A stretch of DNA of 60,024 nucleotides from an uncultured bacterium (GTDB lineage Bacteria; Bacillota; Clostridia; Lachnospirales; Lachnospiraceae): contig CAMFGH010000005.1 of the NCBI GenBank assembly GCA_945949875.1, positions 1 through 60,024 on the forward strand, given 5' to 3'. The translations under genes and the position numbers were made by a program. The notes beneath the pieces were generated by a model. That model was not told the origin of the DNA. It ran no database searches and was given only the letters and a program-made list of their open reading frames with translations. Below are positions 1 to 8,780 of the stretch, piece by piece (the stretch's first letter is position 1; every line of letters begins with the position of its first letter).

Positions 1-1
1 C

Positions 2-79
2 ATATGCATGACTCATTCCCATACATCCAAATCCGATTTCTGATACTTCTAAGTCTCTTCCTAAAATTCTTATCTCCAT
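2..79 (-). CDS. Aldo/keto reductase, N-terminal fragment cut by window edge
   Basis: The first 26 codons read MEIRILGRDLEVSEIGFG followed by CMGMSHAY, the typical opening of an NADP-dependent aldo/keto reductase (first beta strand plus the G-x-G-C-M-G-M-S loop). The start is supported by an AAGGAAG ribosome site about 7 nt upstream. The rest lies beyond the left edge, so activity cannot be judged. It follows the broken flavodoxin on the same strand, which suggests a flavodoxin-reductase chromosomal locus flanking the mobile element. Confidence 0.7.
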   Translation of the reverse strand, partial: MEIRILGRDLEVSEIGFGCMGMSHAY

Positions 80-123
80 CTTTATCTTCCTTTTCTATAT
101 TTCAAACTTTACTGTAAGTATAA

Positions 124-156
124 GAAAAAGAGACTCCGGACAGAAGTCTCTCTTTG
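124..156. terminator. Bidirectional intrinsic terminator
   Basis: AGAGACT (129-135) pairs with AGTCTCT (145-151) around an 9-nt loop, with A residues before and T residues after. It lies just downstream of the flavodoxin remnant on the minus strand, separating it from the aldo/keto reductase. Confidence 0.6.
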
Positions 157-187
157 TTACGATTCCTCCAAATATTTTTATATTCTT

Positions 188-442
188 TTATAATCCAAGA
201 CTGTGTATCCATGAACTTATATCTGATTCAGACGCTCCACCATGGAATCGTTCCCCTTCTTTCCAGTCACCTGTTCCTGTCATCTCTTCCAGAAGATTAC
301 CGCTGTCACCGATTCCCGAGGTCGCTGCTGTACAGAATGGGATGACTGTTTTTCCTGTAAAATCATTATCTTTTACAAAGTTATCTACTGGCCATGCTGC
401 AATTCCCCACCAGATGGGATAGTAAAATGTAGCCAGTTCCCC
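188..442 (-). pseudogene. Flavodoxin, C-terminal remnant
   Basis: Reading the minus strand toward the stop at 188-190 gives about 80 codons containing YYPIWWGIAAWPVDNF, then DFTGKTVIPFCTAATSG and the C-terminal helix ending HSLGL. This is the second half of a flavodoxin (Flavodoxin_4 type). It aligns closely with the intact flavodoxin lipoprotein at 59183-59878 (GYPVWWQVSAWPV and DFTGKTVIPFCTSASSG), but many residues differ, so it is a paralogue and not a recent copy. The N-terminal half, including the FMN phosphate loop, is missing. An in-frame TGA at 443-445 separates it from an unrelated-looking open segment. The gene appears to have been broken at or near the element boundary. Confidence 0.75.
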
Positions 443-556
443 TCATGCCTTGATTTTACTGGGCTTAACGGCATACAAAACTGTGTTTTGTGTTGCTCTT
501 TCCTTTATCATATCCGTCTTTGCCTTATCCGTCAAATGCTTTGCCGGAATGTTCAG
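443..556 (-). pseudogene. Unidentified 37-codon open fragment beside the flavodoxin remnant
   Basis: The open stretch contains IPAKHLTDKAKTDMIKERA and ends VKPSKIKA-stop, in the same frame as the flavodoxin remnant. It has no start codon or ribosome site of its own and I do not recognise it. It could be the decayed end of another gene brought in at the element junction, or chance open frame. It lies between the recombinase operon terminator and the broken flavodoxin, where the left end of the element is expected. Confidence 0.25.
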
Positions 557-597
557 TTATGCATTTTGCGTATAATCTTTTATTCTCAACGATGAAA

Positions 598-617
598 AGA
601 TGTGTCTGCACACATCT
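598..617 (-). terminator. Terminator of the recombinase operon
   Basis: AGATGTGT (598-605) pairs perfectly with ACACATCT (610-617) around a 4-nt loop. On the minus strand the stem is followed by TTTTC. It lies 23 nt beyond the stop of the TnpC-like gene. Confidence 0.65.
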
Positions 618-640
618 CTTACATCTGATTGTTTTCGATA

Positions 641-1024
641 TTATAAGTTTTTGATAAAATTCAAATCCTGTCGTTTCAATGCCTTCTGCAGCTTTTCATT
701 CTTTTTCTTCAACTCACTGTTTTCTCTTGTCAGGGCTGCTACTTTCTGGTTCAACAAATCAATCTGCTTTTCCATTGCCATGTTCAGGATTTCTCTCCTT
801 GGATCTATCATCCCGGCCTGTTCTTCGATTGCCTGGCTCATAAGATCCCGGATGGTTGGATTTTTATAAAAGAACCCTCTGGACAATCCGGTTTTCTTCA
901 TCAGTTTTGACACTGTAATACGTTCTTTATTTGCCAGCATATCCTGGATTGCATGCTGGGCAAGACCAATTTTTTCTTTACTCTTCCTCTGGTTTTCTTC
1001 AATCATCTTGTCGTATTTGTTCAT
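641..1024 (-). CDS. TnpC-like coiled-coil transposition protein (DUF6262 type)
   Basis: The protein has 127 residues from the ATG at 1024, chosen because a GGGGAG ribosome site lies about 8 nt upstream; a longer reading from 1066 would sit entirely inside the recombinase gene. The N-terminal half contains a helix-turn-helix-like stretch (ERITVSKLMKKTGLSRGFFY). The C-terminal half is a charged coiled coil with repeated Leu/Lys/Glu (LNQKVAALTRENSELKKKNE). Size, basic character and position as the last gene after tandem tyrosine recombinases match TnpC of Tn554, which assists transposition and its orientation. It overlaps the 3' end of the upstream recombinase by 26 nt, so it is probably translationally coupled. 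Confidence 0.7.
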   Translation of the reverse strand: MNKYDKMIEENQRKSKEKIGLAQHAIQDMLANKERITVSKLMKKTGLSRGFFYKNPTIRDLMSQAIEEQAGMIDPRREILNMAMEKQIDLLNQKVAALTRENSELKKKNEKLQKALKRQDLNFIKNL

Positions 1025-2498
1025 ATTCTTCTCCCCATCCGTCCAAAATTGTATAAATGATGTCACTCATCATCTGCCGGATTTCTCTGGTTTCATCTGC
1101 CATTCTCTGATTGCTCATCTTTCGGTAATGCTGTACATTTCCCAGTCTTTTATGTCCCAGCAGCCTCGCTATTGTCCAGTCATCCAGATGCATTTCTGTC
1201 AGTTTAACTCCATAGTAATGCCGGAACATATGCGTTCCAAATCCGAATAGCATTCCATTGTCATCCTTTAGTTCTTTTTCCTGTATCATAGACATGACTT
1301 TGGATTTCATCGACATGTACTGCATCGGTCGGCTAGGAGCATTCTCGTCTACAAATATGTATTTTGTATCTTTGAATTTTTCCTGTGTGTATTCAATGGA
1401 TCGCTGTATCAATTTTGCCAGTTCATTACTAATCGGCTTTTTGTACCGCTTGGTTTTGACCTGATATATTTCAATTAGATACTTCCCATTTTCTTTTATC
1501 AGGCAGTCTTTTCTTAAAGTAAGTGTATCGGATATTCTGGTTCCAAGCATCTGATGTATCAGGAGGCATCTTGCAATCTGTACATCCATCTTCGTAATTT
1601 CTGCATTCAGTCTTTTCATCTCTGCATCAGAATACACCTTAAATTCCGCATTTACTTCCGGTGGAATATCGGTATTGATAAATAAGTGCTCCAGCCTTTC
1701 ATAACCGTAAATTTTCCCAATTGTTTCTAACTGCCGCCTTAATGAAAGTACATACGAACTATTTCCGGCTCCTGATGTTTGTGATGTTGTCAGGCTAATC
1801 AGGAATCCTTCCAGTATATCCCGATCTATTTCACTGCAGCTTTTAATTCCAGGATATTCCCTTTTTAAGTATGCCGAGAATTTCCTCATTATTGTCAATT
1901 CTCCAGCTATTGTTCCTATCGCTTCATATTTCAGATTCATGTAAACAGCTTTTTTGCATTCTTCCCGGATATCTGGCTGGTATATTTTCCTGAAGTTCAG
2001 GGTTTCTATGTTATAAATAGGATTATATCGAATTTCTATATCCAAATTTTTTAGTATCCAGACATCCTTTTCTATCTCATCCCTTAAGTCCTCTGGTTCC
2101 AAATACTTCAGGATTCTTCTAAAATACAATATTTTTTCTGCTTCGCCATAAGTAACAGTTCCATAGACACTTTTTTTCTTCTTGGTAGTCGAAATTCCCT
2201 GTTCCATCATCCAGCCTTTTAGAAGTGTTATCCATTTTTCTTCTGTGCGATCACTAAGGCTGTTGATATTTCGATTTATTCTATTGTTTAAAAACTTTAC
2301 AATGCAGTTATAATTGAGTCTGTCAAAACGCAATTTTGAATAATTCCCAATCTTGCCACGATACATAATGTAACTTCGGAATTCTTCTTTTAGTGTCTGT
2401 GTTGGAAGCAGTGACAAATCAAATTTTCCATTATCTTTATGTTTTCCTTCTTTTATACAATTTGGAAATTCTCTAAAGTAAATGACATCGCTTTCCAT
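999..2498 (-). CDS. Tyrosine recombinase, third member of the trio
   Basis: The protein has 499 residues. The C-terminal catalytic domain shows the tyrosine recombinase residues: Arg in QMLGTRISDTLTL, a Lys-rich strand (YQVKTKRYKKP), the H-x-x-R box (THMFRHYYG) and the final His and Tyr in LLGHKRLGNVQHYRKMS. The N-terminal 250 residues are a core-binding region with little obvious similarity elsewhere. It starts 1 nt after the stop of the previous recombinase, with AAAGGGG as ribosome site, so the trio is one transcript. In recombinase-in-trio elements all three enzymes are thought to act together; the individual role of this member is unknown. Confidence 0.88.
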   Translation of the reverse strand: MESDVIYFREFPNCIKEGKHKDNGKFDLSLLPTQTLKEEFRSYIMYRGKIGNYSKLRFDRLNYNCIVKFLNNRINRNINSLSDRTEEKWITLLKGWMMEQGISTTKKKKSVYGTVTYGEAEKILYFRRILKYLEPEDLRDEIEKDVWILKNLDIEIRYNPIYNIETLNFRKIYQPDIREECKKAVYMNLKYEAIGTIAGELTIMRKFSAYLKREYPGIKSCSEIDRDILEGFLISLTTSQTSGAGNSSYVLSLRRQLETIGKIYGYERLEHLFINTDIPPEVNAEFKVYSDAEMKRLNAEITKMDVQIARCLLIHQMLGTRISDTLTLRKDCLIKENGKYLIEIYQVKTKRYKKPISNELAKLIQRSIEYTQEKFKDTKYIFVDENAPSRPMQYMSMKSKVMSMIQEKELKDDNGMLFGFGTHMFRHYYGVKLTEMHLDDWTIARLLGHKRLGNVQHYRKMSNQRMADETREIRQMMSDIIYTILDGWGEEYEQIRQDD

Positions 2499-2499
2499 T

Positions 2500-4257
2500 T
2501 CATTCCCCTTTCTTCAGCCACGAAGCCAAGCTGCTCTCCTGCATACTGAAAAATTCTTCATTTGCCTGTGCAATTTTCTTTGGCATATAATCAATGTACT
2601 GCCTTGTCATTTCTTCATAGGTGTGTCCGAGATAGTCACGAATGCTCTGGAGTGATACATCATTGTCATAAAACATGGTAGCTACTGTATGTCGATAGTC
2701 ATGCGCTTTAAAAATATATTCTCCATTCGCTATCTCATTTTCTCTGCATGCCTTTAGCATCTGGTGGCGAAACGTACTATAATAACAAGCTCCACCTTTC
2801 GTATTTTGAAAAATATATTCTTCCGGCCTGGTTCCATTTTTCTTCAGATATACTTCCATAAGCTGGTATAATGCTTTTGGTATTGGTATTTTCTTATAAT
2901 TTTTCATTTTCACCTGATATACCTGAATCCAGCAATCCTTCCCCTGCTGGTAATAAGCATTTCCTTTTAAGGTACACACTTCACTTGCCCGAAGTCCCAG
3001 GCACCATAGATGCAGGAACATACACCGAAGCCGTTCTGGAAAAAGATATAATTTTTTTAAAATCTCCATATATACGGTTTCTTCTACACTTCGGTCATGA
3101 TGTACTGTTATTACCTTTTGCTGGAAATACTCTATACGAAATGGCATTTTGGGAATATACTTCCGGACTTCCATAAATTTAAAGAAATGTCCTATACCGA
3201 ATATCCTCTCATTAAAACCTTTCGCCTGTATTTTCCGCTCCCGAAGGCTCTTTGCATATTGTTCCAAATGTTCTGCCTTTGCATCTACAGCAAGGATATT
3301 TTCCTGCTCAAGCATTTCCAGAAAATTCCTTATAAATATAAATCTGTTACGAATTGTGCTTACTGCCTGTCCAGTCACACCAAGCTCATATTTCATGTAT
3401 TCCTGCAGGATTTTACGGTTCTGCAACTCTCTTATCTCCATAAAAGAAATACTTTTTAGCGAGCTACTTTCGTTAATGCGACTCTTATCTAAATGAAACT
3501 TTTCTATGTACCAGACCGTGGCATCCCATTGAATCCGTTCCTGCTGCATAAAAGCATCTTTTCTGCATTCCTCTATAATACTTAAATGCCTCATTAGCGT
3601 TTTATTTTTTGTATCTGCAAAATCTTGGGAAATTGTTTGAATCTGCCTTATTTCCAGCACTCCAATATCCTGAATATTTTGCCGGGCACAGGAATCATAT
3701 AGTATATTTAACGCCTTCAATCTGTTATTTTTATATGCTATACTTTCCGAAGTCTTTGCCACAATGTGACTCAACGTAGCAAAAATTTGTCGTTTTAGTA
3801 TTTCGGAACAATTCTTCTTGAAATCCCATACCAAAACCCTGAGAACATTGGTATATTTAAAATTCTCGGCAATCTGTTGATCCGGATAATATTTCAGGTA
3901 AAAAACTTTATTCTGGTATCGCCATTCATAAAATCTTTTTCCAGTCAGTGTCTGCATCTGCCGGTATATATGCTGTTGTTTTATAGCATCATATATGCTC
4001 AGATACCACATGATCTTATCAGGCTTCAATTTTTTTCTTAAATATTGCTCGTAAGAAATCCGCAGTTCATAATCCATTTCTGTTAAAATCCAGACTTCTC
4101 TGTCTGTCAGAAATTTTTTCACATGATTAACTGGTGTTTTTACTTTTATCTGTATCGGAAGTGAATCGATCTCTGCATATAGTTCCTGCTTCTTCTTTTC
4201 AATGTCCTCTTGATATTCAGTCCTGTGTTCTGCCTGCTGTAGTAAATATACAGGCAT
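2500..4257 (-). CDS. Tyrosine recombinase, TnpB-like (second of the trio)
   Basis: The protein has 585 residues, close to TnpB of Tn554. The catalytic domain carries Arg in LWCLGLRASEVCTL, the Lys strand VYQVKMKNYKKIPI, the H-x-x-R box HDYRHTVAT, and GHTYEEMTRQYIDYM with the second His and the nucleophilic Tyr. The long N-terminal part (about 330 residues) holds the SAM-like core-binding fold. The start has a strong AGGAGGTG site, 12 nt after the preceding recombinase. All catalytic residues look intact, so it is probably active in strand exchange. Confidence 0.88.
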   Translation of the reverse strand: MPVYLLQQAEHRTEYQEDIEKKKQELYAEIDSLPIQIKVKTPVNHVKKFLTDREVWILTEMDYELRISYEQYLRKKLKPDKIMWYLSIYDAIKQQHIYRQMQTLTGKRFYEWRYQNKVFYLKYYPDQQIAENFKYTNVLRVLVWDFKKNCSEILKRQIFATLSHIVAKTSESIAYKNNRLKALNILYDSCARQNIQDIGVLEIRQIQTISQDFADTKNKTLMRHLSIIEECRKDAFMQQERIQWDATVWYIEKFHLDKSRINESSSLKSISFMEIRELQNRKILQEYMKYELGVTGQAVSTIRNRFIFIRNFLEMLEQENILAVDAKAEHLEQYAKSLRERKIQAKGFNERIFGIGHFFKFMEVRKYIPKMPFRIEYFQQKVITVHHDRSVEETVYMEILKKLYLFPERLRCMFLHLWCLGLRASEVCTLKGNAYYQQGKDCWIQVYQVKMKNYKKIPIPKALYQLMEVYLKKNGTRPEEYIFQNTKGGACYYSTFRHQMLKACRENEIANGEYIFKAHDYRHTVATMFYDNDVSLQSIRDYLGHTYEEMTRQYIDYMPKKIAQANEEFFSMQESSLASWLKKGE

Positions 4258-4269
4258 TTTTCACACCTC

Positions 4270-5397
4270 CTATTCCAGCAGACGGTCTGCTCCGTAAATA
4301 GCAGAATGCCGTTCATAAAACTCGTTGCTTGCTTCTACCAACTCGTCATCCAGCCAGTCCAGATACTTCATCGTGGTATCCAGATGCTTGTGTCCCAGTG
4401 CCTGACTGATCATCTCCAATTGCCATCCTGCATCCTTTCGCATATTTGCAAAATAGTGGCGGAGCATGTGAGGTGTGATCTTGACTCCGGTTTTCTTTTC
4501 CATCCGATCCAGCATATCGTATACACTGTCTACCTTTAAGGGTTTTCCAATGCCATCTCCCATAATATTTACAAACAGGTAATCCTGATGTTGCAGGATT
4601 TTCCGGTACCTTGCCAGATAATCCATCAGGAATTCAAAAGTGTCATTGCTTATCTTGGCACTCCGGTATTCCGCATTCTTGGCTCTTGCTTCGTTCTCGT
4701 TATCTTCCCGGAAGCACACCCGGATCATGTGGTTCTTGTAATCAATGTCCTTGACATATTTTACTCCCAGCAGTTCCCCGATCCGGTATCCGGTCTCTGC
4801 TAATAAAAGCAGCAGAAGCTGATCCCGGCGGTTGGTACACGCCTGCAGGATCGTCACAATCTGATTTTCCTTTGCTGCCCTGCCACGATGTTCTTCCTCT
4901 TTTAGATAGCCTTTAAAAGAATGATTTCGAAGCACCTTTTTAACACCGACCTGATCGACTGCGATGATCTGGTTATAAGATAATGTCTTGAGGCTGCCAT
5001 ACTGTTCGTATTCCGCCTCAATAAATAAATAGAACCTGAACACATCTTTTAAGTATGCGTTGCAGGTTCCTTGATTTGGACATTTCTTCATTTTTCCATT
5101 GGATTGTTTCGTGTGATTTCCAACTCTGAGCCAGTATAAGAACCCCACAAAATGCTCTGTCTGTTCTTCATAGTCCAGCTGGTAGACTTCAGTAAGCTCC
5201 ATTTCCTTTTCTTCCATGTAGCCCATATAATAGCAGATGGCAAAGGCGGATCGCTTTACGGTATTTGGTGACCGTCTGCATTTAATCTTGTGCATCAGAT
5301 ATTTGCTCGGCAGTTCTTCGATTGCCATCGTATCAAGATCTCGGATGTAAAAATATCTTTCTGTTCCATCTTTTATCGTTTCTACTTTGTAGCTCAT
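4270..5397 (-). CDS. Tyrosine recombinase, TnpA-like (first of the trio)
   Basis: The protein has 375 residues from the ATG at 5397, which has AAAGGAGG upstream. A start at 5439 would overlap the promoter. Catalytic residues are all visible: Arg in ETGYRIGELLGV, the H-x-x-R box TPHMLRHYFANM, and ALGHKHLDTTMKYLDW with the second His and the nucleophilic Tyr. The C-terminal end (LVEASNEFYERHSAIYG) resembles TnpA of Tn554. It is the first gene of the recombinase operon and is preceded by a promoter whose -35/-10 arrangement is shared with three ICE promoters. This suggests the trio acts as the ICE integrase and not as a passenger element. Confidence 0.9.
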   Translation of the reverse strand: MSYKVETIKDGTERYFYIRDLDTMAIEELPSKYLMHKIKCRRSPNTVKRSAFAICYYMGYMEEKEMELTEVYQLDYEEQTEHFVGFLYWLRVGNHTKQSNGKMKKCPNQGTCNAYLKDVFRFYLFIEAEYEQYGSLKTLSYNQIIAVDQVGVKKVLRNHSFKGYLKEEEHRGRAAKENQIVTILQACTNRRDQLLLLLLAETGYRIGELLGVKYVKDIDYKNHMIRVCFREDNENEARAKNAEYRSAKISNDTFEFLMDYLARYRKILQHQDYLFVNIMGDGIGKPLKVDSVYDMLDRMEKKTGVKITPHMLRHYFANMRKDAGWQLEMISQALGHKHLDTTMKYLDWLDDELVEASNEFYERHSAIYGADRLLE

Positions 5398-5428
5398 GAA
5401 CTGCCTCCTTTCCTCTAACGCTATACAC

Positions 5429-5457
5429 AGTATACCCAACTCATGCCGATAAAGCTA
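5429..5457 (-). promoter_or_regulatory. Shared-type promoter of the recombinase operon (site D)
   Basis: On the minus strand TAGCTTTA (5457-5450) is followed after 15 nt by TATACT (5434-5429), with GGG directly before the -10. The same layout occurs at 34908-34936, 54211-54239 and 59027-59054. Upstream it shares a GGTATTG block with the 54.2 kb site. There is no TTGACA-like -35. Confidence 0.65.
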
Positions 5458-5519
5458 TCACCAATACCACCAATTCGGTCAAAACCGTCCCTGAAATACC
5501 ACTAAACTTTTTGTCCTAT

Positions 5520-5540
5520 CTGCCGTCCAGATCTGGGCAG
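5520..5540. repeat. Palindrome between recombinase operon and helicase
   Basis: CTGC-CGT-CCAGATCTGG-GCAG forms a near-perfect dyad with a 10-bp palindromic core at 5527-5536. It lies 24 nt beyond the helicase stop, at the junction of the recombination module and the ICE backbone. No T run follows on the minus strand, so it may be a protein site (for example for the recombinases) more than a terminator. Confidence 0.4.
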
Positions 5541-5563
5541 AACCAACAACACTGCGATTGCTC

Positions 5564-7540
5564 TCAGCTGTAGTAACGCTCCACCTTCCGGCTTCGAATG
5601 AAATCTTCTACCTCTTCGATTCGCTCTGCCATCCGGCACTTTGGCAGGGCATCCAGAACATCACTCCGGTACCTGCCTTTCTTCGTGGCTCGGTGGTCTA
5701 AAATAGACACAACGCAGGTGTCCTGCTCTGTGCGGATCGCCCGGCCGAATCCCTGGCGCAGTTTCTTCTGCATATCCGGGACTACGATGGTCTGGATATA
5801 GGATTCCAGGGATCGGTACTGTTCCTTCTGTGCTTCATGGATGGGGTCCGGAACAGAAAACGGCAGTTTTACGATAATGAGAGAGGATACCATGTCCCCC
5901 GGAAAGTCCACACCTTCCCAGCAGGAGCCGGCTGCGAACAGCACTGCATTCTCCATCTTCTTAAACCGTGCGATCTCTTCCTGAGAGTTTCTCCATACCT
6001 GCACCATCGGGAACGGGATCTGATCCCGCAAAAGCTGCTGCACATTTCCCATCAGGGTATAAGATGTGAACAGTACCAGCGTATGCCCGTAAGTGGAACA
6101 CACCAGATCACGGATCTGTCCGGCAAGCTGTTCGGCCTCTTCCCGGCTTCCCTTTTTCCTTGGTTTTAAATGCTCCGGGATGTAAAGCAGACAGTTCTCT
6201 TTGTAGCAGAAGGGGGATTCTGCCACACACTCCCGGACGCCCGTTTCTTTTTCCAGCCCGGTCATCTGTCTGGTCCTTGCAAAACCGTTTCCGGCTTTTA
6301 AGGTGCCGCTGGTTAAGATCGCCGGAAATCCCCGGCTCCATAAAGTGGCGTCCAGATATTTCGGGATCTCCCGGTTAACCGCCATAAAAGTTAAATGTTC
6401 CCGGCTGTCCTGCTGTAAAAATAAAATATACCTTTTGTCGTTCTTTAAAAACCAGCCGAACAGCTCTTCCATCTCTTCCAGCCGCCGAAAGATCCAGTAA
6501 GGAATGTTCCCGGCGAGCCTTTTGATCATAAGCTGAAGCCTTTCCTGCATCTGGGCTAAGGCTGTGCCAGCTCCCGGCGGAAAATAAAAACTTTCTTTTC
6601 CAGCCATGTCTTCGATGCCATCTTTCCGGTGCTTTCGGATTTCTTCCTGAAGAGTGTTAAATCCTTCCTGCAGCCATTTTCCTTCTGTTCCCTTATGCTC
6701 CCTGGCTAAAAAATAACGGATTTCCTGCACATCTTCCCTACCAATGCTTCGTCCATACATCTGGCTGGCAGCTTCCGGGAGCTTGTGAGCCTCATCCACA
6801 ACCAGAGCCCTGTAATCTGCCAGAAGCGGCCGGTACCCATTCGCCCGGTGCATGGCATCTGCCAGAAGATAATTGTGATTGCAGATCTGTAAAAAAATGT
6901 CCTCTTTCCTGGAAATATCCAGATGCTTCTGATAACGGCATCCTGCTTTCCCCGGACACTCCCTGGGGCAGAATTTCGGTACGCACACCAGCCTGCGGTC
7001 AAAACCGCTCAGGTTATGTACGGAATCTAAATCAAAGTTATGCCGGAGGAACTTCAATGCCTCCATCTGTGCCTGATTTTTATTCTTGTCCCGGACTGCC
7101 TCTAATCTCTGGGCCAGCCTGTAATCGCATACAAAGTGTTCCTTTCCCTTGCGGACGACTGCTTTTAATTCTCCCTGAAGCAGATCTGCTTTTAACAGTA
7201 CCTCCGATAAGAAAGGAACATATTCTTCTATGATTGCTTTCTGTAAGGCGATACTGGAAGTGGATACCACCACAGGCCGCCTGTCGCATCCCGAATAGCC
7301 GGAATGCAGTACACTATATTTCCGCATCAGGATGCAGGCTGTCAGATAGGCATAGGTCTTTCCGATACCGACTCCTGCATCACAGAGCGTGATCTCATTT
7401 TTCATAAGGGCATCCAGCATTTCATGGCAGAGACGAATTTGTTCTTCTCTTACATGAAGCCCGGCTTCTGGGAGAAGTTCCCGAAAGATCCTTTCCACTT
7501 CGCCATGCGCCCTTTTCTGATATTCATTTTTATAACACAT
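5564..7540 (-). CDS. DinG/XPD-family iron-sulfur DNA helicase
   Basis: The protein has 658 residues with the superfamily 2 helicase motifs in order: Walker A DAGVGIGKTYAY (about residues 55-66), a four-Cys cluster region (CVPKFCPRECPGKAGC, about 207-222, with nearby Cys) typical of the Fe-S domain of XPD/DinG enzymes, the DEAH box (VVDEAHKL), motif V (GSCWEGVDFPGD) and motif VI (RQGFGRAIRTE). Such enzymes unwind DNA 5' to 3' and remove R-loops or replication blocks. On an ICE it probably helps processing or replication of the transferred strand. AAGGAG precedes the ATG. It is the first backbone gene inward from the recombinases. Confidence 0.85.
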   Translation of the reverse strand: MCYKNEYQKRAHGEVERIFRELLPEAGLHVREEQIRLCHEMLDALMKNEITLCDAGVGIGKTYAYLTACILMRKYSVLHSGYSGCDRRPVVVSTSSIALQKAIIEEYVPFLSEVLLKADLLQGELKAVVRKGKEHFVCDYRLAQRLEAVRDKNKNQAQMEALKFLRHNFDLDSVHNLSGFDRRLVCVPKFCPRECPGKAGCRYQKHLDISRKEDIFLQICNHNYLLADAMHRANGYRPLLADYRALVVDEAHKLPEAASQMYGRSIGREDVQEIRYFLAREHKGTEGKWLQEGFNTLQEEIRKHRKDGIEDMAGKESFYFPPGAGTALAQMQERLQLMIKRLAGNIPYWIFRRLEEMEELFGWFLKNDKRYILFLQQDSREHLTFMAVNREIPKYLDATLWSRGFPAILTSGTLKAGNGFARTRQMTGLEKETGVRECVAESPFCYKENCLLYIPEHLKPRKKGSREEAEQLAGQIRDLVCSTYGHTLVLFTSYTLMGNVQQLLRDQIPFPMVQVWRNSQEEIARFKKMENAVLFAAGSCWEGVDFPGDMVSSLIIVKLPFSVPDPIHEAQKEQYRSLESYIQTIVVPDMQKKLRQGFGRAIRTEQDTCVVSILDHRATKKGRYRSDVLDALPKCRMAERIEEVEDFIRSRKVERYYS

Positions 7541-7561
7541 TATTTCTCCTTGCCGGAAAGC

Positions 7562-8287
7562 TTATCTTACCATTCCCTTACGGACAGCTCTTGCAACATC
7601 CGGTACTTTTTGTCCCTGCTCCTGCATGTTCTTTATAGCAGCATTTCCCTTTGCCATCATCCTTCGGATATCTGTCCTGGAAACATTCCATGTCTTTACT
7701 TTCTGTGGAGCTTTCTTTACCTGCTCGGATAAATGACATTCACATAGTTTTGGATAAACCACCATTGCTTCCGGCAATTCCAGCGGATATTCGATCATAG
7801 GATGATACACAATATCCCGGATCACCTCTTCATAGCATGCCATCTGCATTCTGGCCGTACTGTCCTGATAGATATTTTTTCCTTTCATGGCACTGTAGAC
7901 CTGCGATGAGATGTATCCCAGTGATTCAAAACTGCAGTACCCATACGGAGTTACGCCAGAAAGGGAATCCGGATCTTTTAAGGCATTCAGATAGACTTCT
8001 TTCCCCTGGGCAATCAGCCACATCCGAAAATCAGAAAACCTGTCATCACTGCACCCGGTTTCCATCATAATACCTGCCGCTGTCCATAAGCCATACTTAT
8101 AAGCCGCATCCCGATAACTGTAAACAAGATTGTGAAATTGCAGGACATCCTCTGGTGGCATATAGAAAAGCTGCTGCTTGATCCACACTGCCGAAGCCTC
8201 CAGATCGGTGCCGCAGACTTCCTTTGCTTTTTCAATCAGATTCCAGAATTGATCCTTGCTCATTCCACTTCTTTTTGTTTCTTCCAT
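7562..8287 (-). CDS. DUF4240-domain protein
   Basis: The protein has 241 residues. The first 130 match the DUF4240 pattern: KDQFWNLIEKAKEV, then the helix pair with LWTAAGIM, then the hallmark GCSDDRFSDFRMWLIAQGKE and the ALKDPDSL segment. DUF4240 proteins are found widely in bacteria, often near WGR domains, with no established reaction. The C-terminal 100 residues are Lys/Arg-rich and may bind nucleic acid. It lies 21 nt upstream of the helicase, suggesting co-transcription, and directly downstream of a long structured non-coding stretch that may be its leader. Confidence 0.75.
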   Translation of the reverse strand: MEETKRSGMSKDQFWNLIEKAKEVCGTDLEASAVWIKQQLFYMPPEDVLQFHNLVYSYRDAAYKYGLWTAAGIMMETGCSDDRFSDFRMWLIAQGKEVYLNALKDPDSLSGVTPYGYCSFESLGYISSQVYSAMKGKNIYQDSTARMQMACYEEVIRDIVYHPMIEYPLELPEAMVVYPKLCECHLSEQVKKAPQKVKTWNVSRTDIRRMMAKGNAAIKNMQEQGQKVPDVARAVRKGMVR

Positions 8288-8309
8288 CTGTTCTCTCCCC
8301 TTGATGTGA

Positions 8310-8780
8310 CGTTAATACCACAAGAATACGGCTGTAGTTTCCCACAGCCGCATGGTATCTGATATCAACGACACACTTCTTCATTGATTTCTATTATTTT
8401 ATCTTGCTGTTCCGCATTTGACCTCGCACCCCCGGAACCATCCTGCTTTCAGGAAAGGGGACACTACAGGCGGACGGCTGGCCTGCCGCCTCTCACAGAT
8501 GTCCTGGGGGTCTTTCTGATTACAACCCGGAGTCCATCTTCCGCTCTTTGGCTGGTAACGTGTATCATTATCCCCCGTCCGTGATCCTGGCGAAAGGCTG
8601 CCACCGCCTTATTCACAGCTATGCTTCCTCGCTCCAAGTCTAAGAATCTTTACCCTTCACTTAATCATGGCGCTCATGCTGTCACGCTTCTACGGTTGGG
8701 AACGTACCTGTAGTGCCGATATTCACTTGCCAAAGAACAGCCGAGGGATGTCCCTCTGCTTACTAGCCGATGGCAGTATA
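8310..8780 (-). ncRNA. Candidate structured RNA or long structured leader
   Basis: This roughly 500-bp gap has no plausible gene but has nested pairing. ACCCCC (8428-8433) pairs with GGGGGT (8506-8511), enclosing two hairpins: CCTG/CAGG (8442-8453), and GGACA/TGTCC (8459-8463 with 8500-8504) with GGCGG/CCGCC (8469-8473 with 8486-8490) inside. At the DUF4240 side ATACC/GGTAT (8315-8319 with 8354-8358) encloses CGGCTGT/ACAGCCG (8329-8350). At the other end TGCCA/TGGCA (8728-8775) encloses GAGGG/CCCTC. GC content is higher than in the cargo block. The strand is inferred from the neighbouring genes. It could be a trans-acting RNA or the 5' leader of the DUF4240-helicase transcript. I could not match it to a named family. 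Confidence 0.5.

Noticed and set aside
5564-7540. Possibility that the helicase gene belongs to the recombinase-in-trio unit
   Set aside because: It is separated by a promoter and palindrome, has its own ribosome site, and trio elements do not carry helicases; it fits the ICE backbone better.
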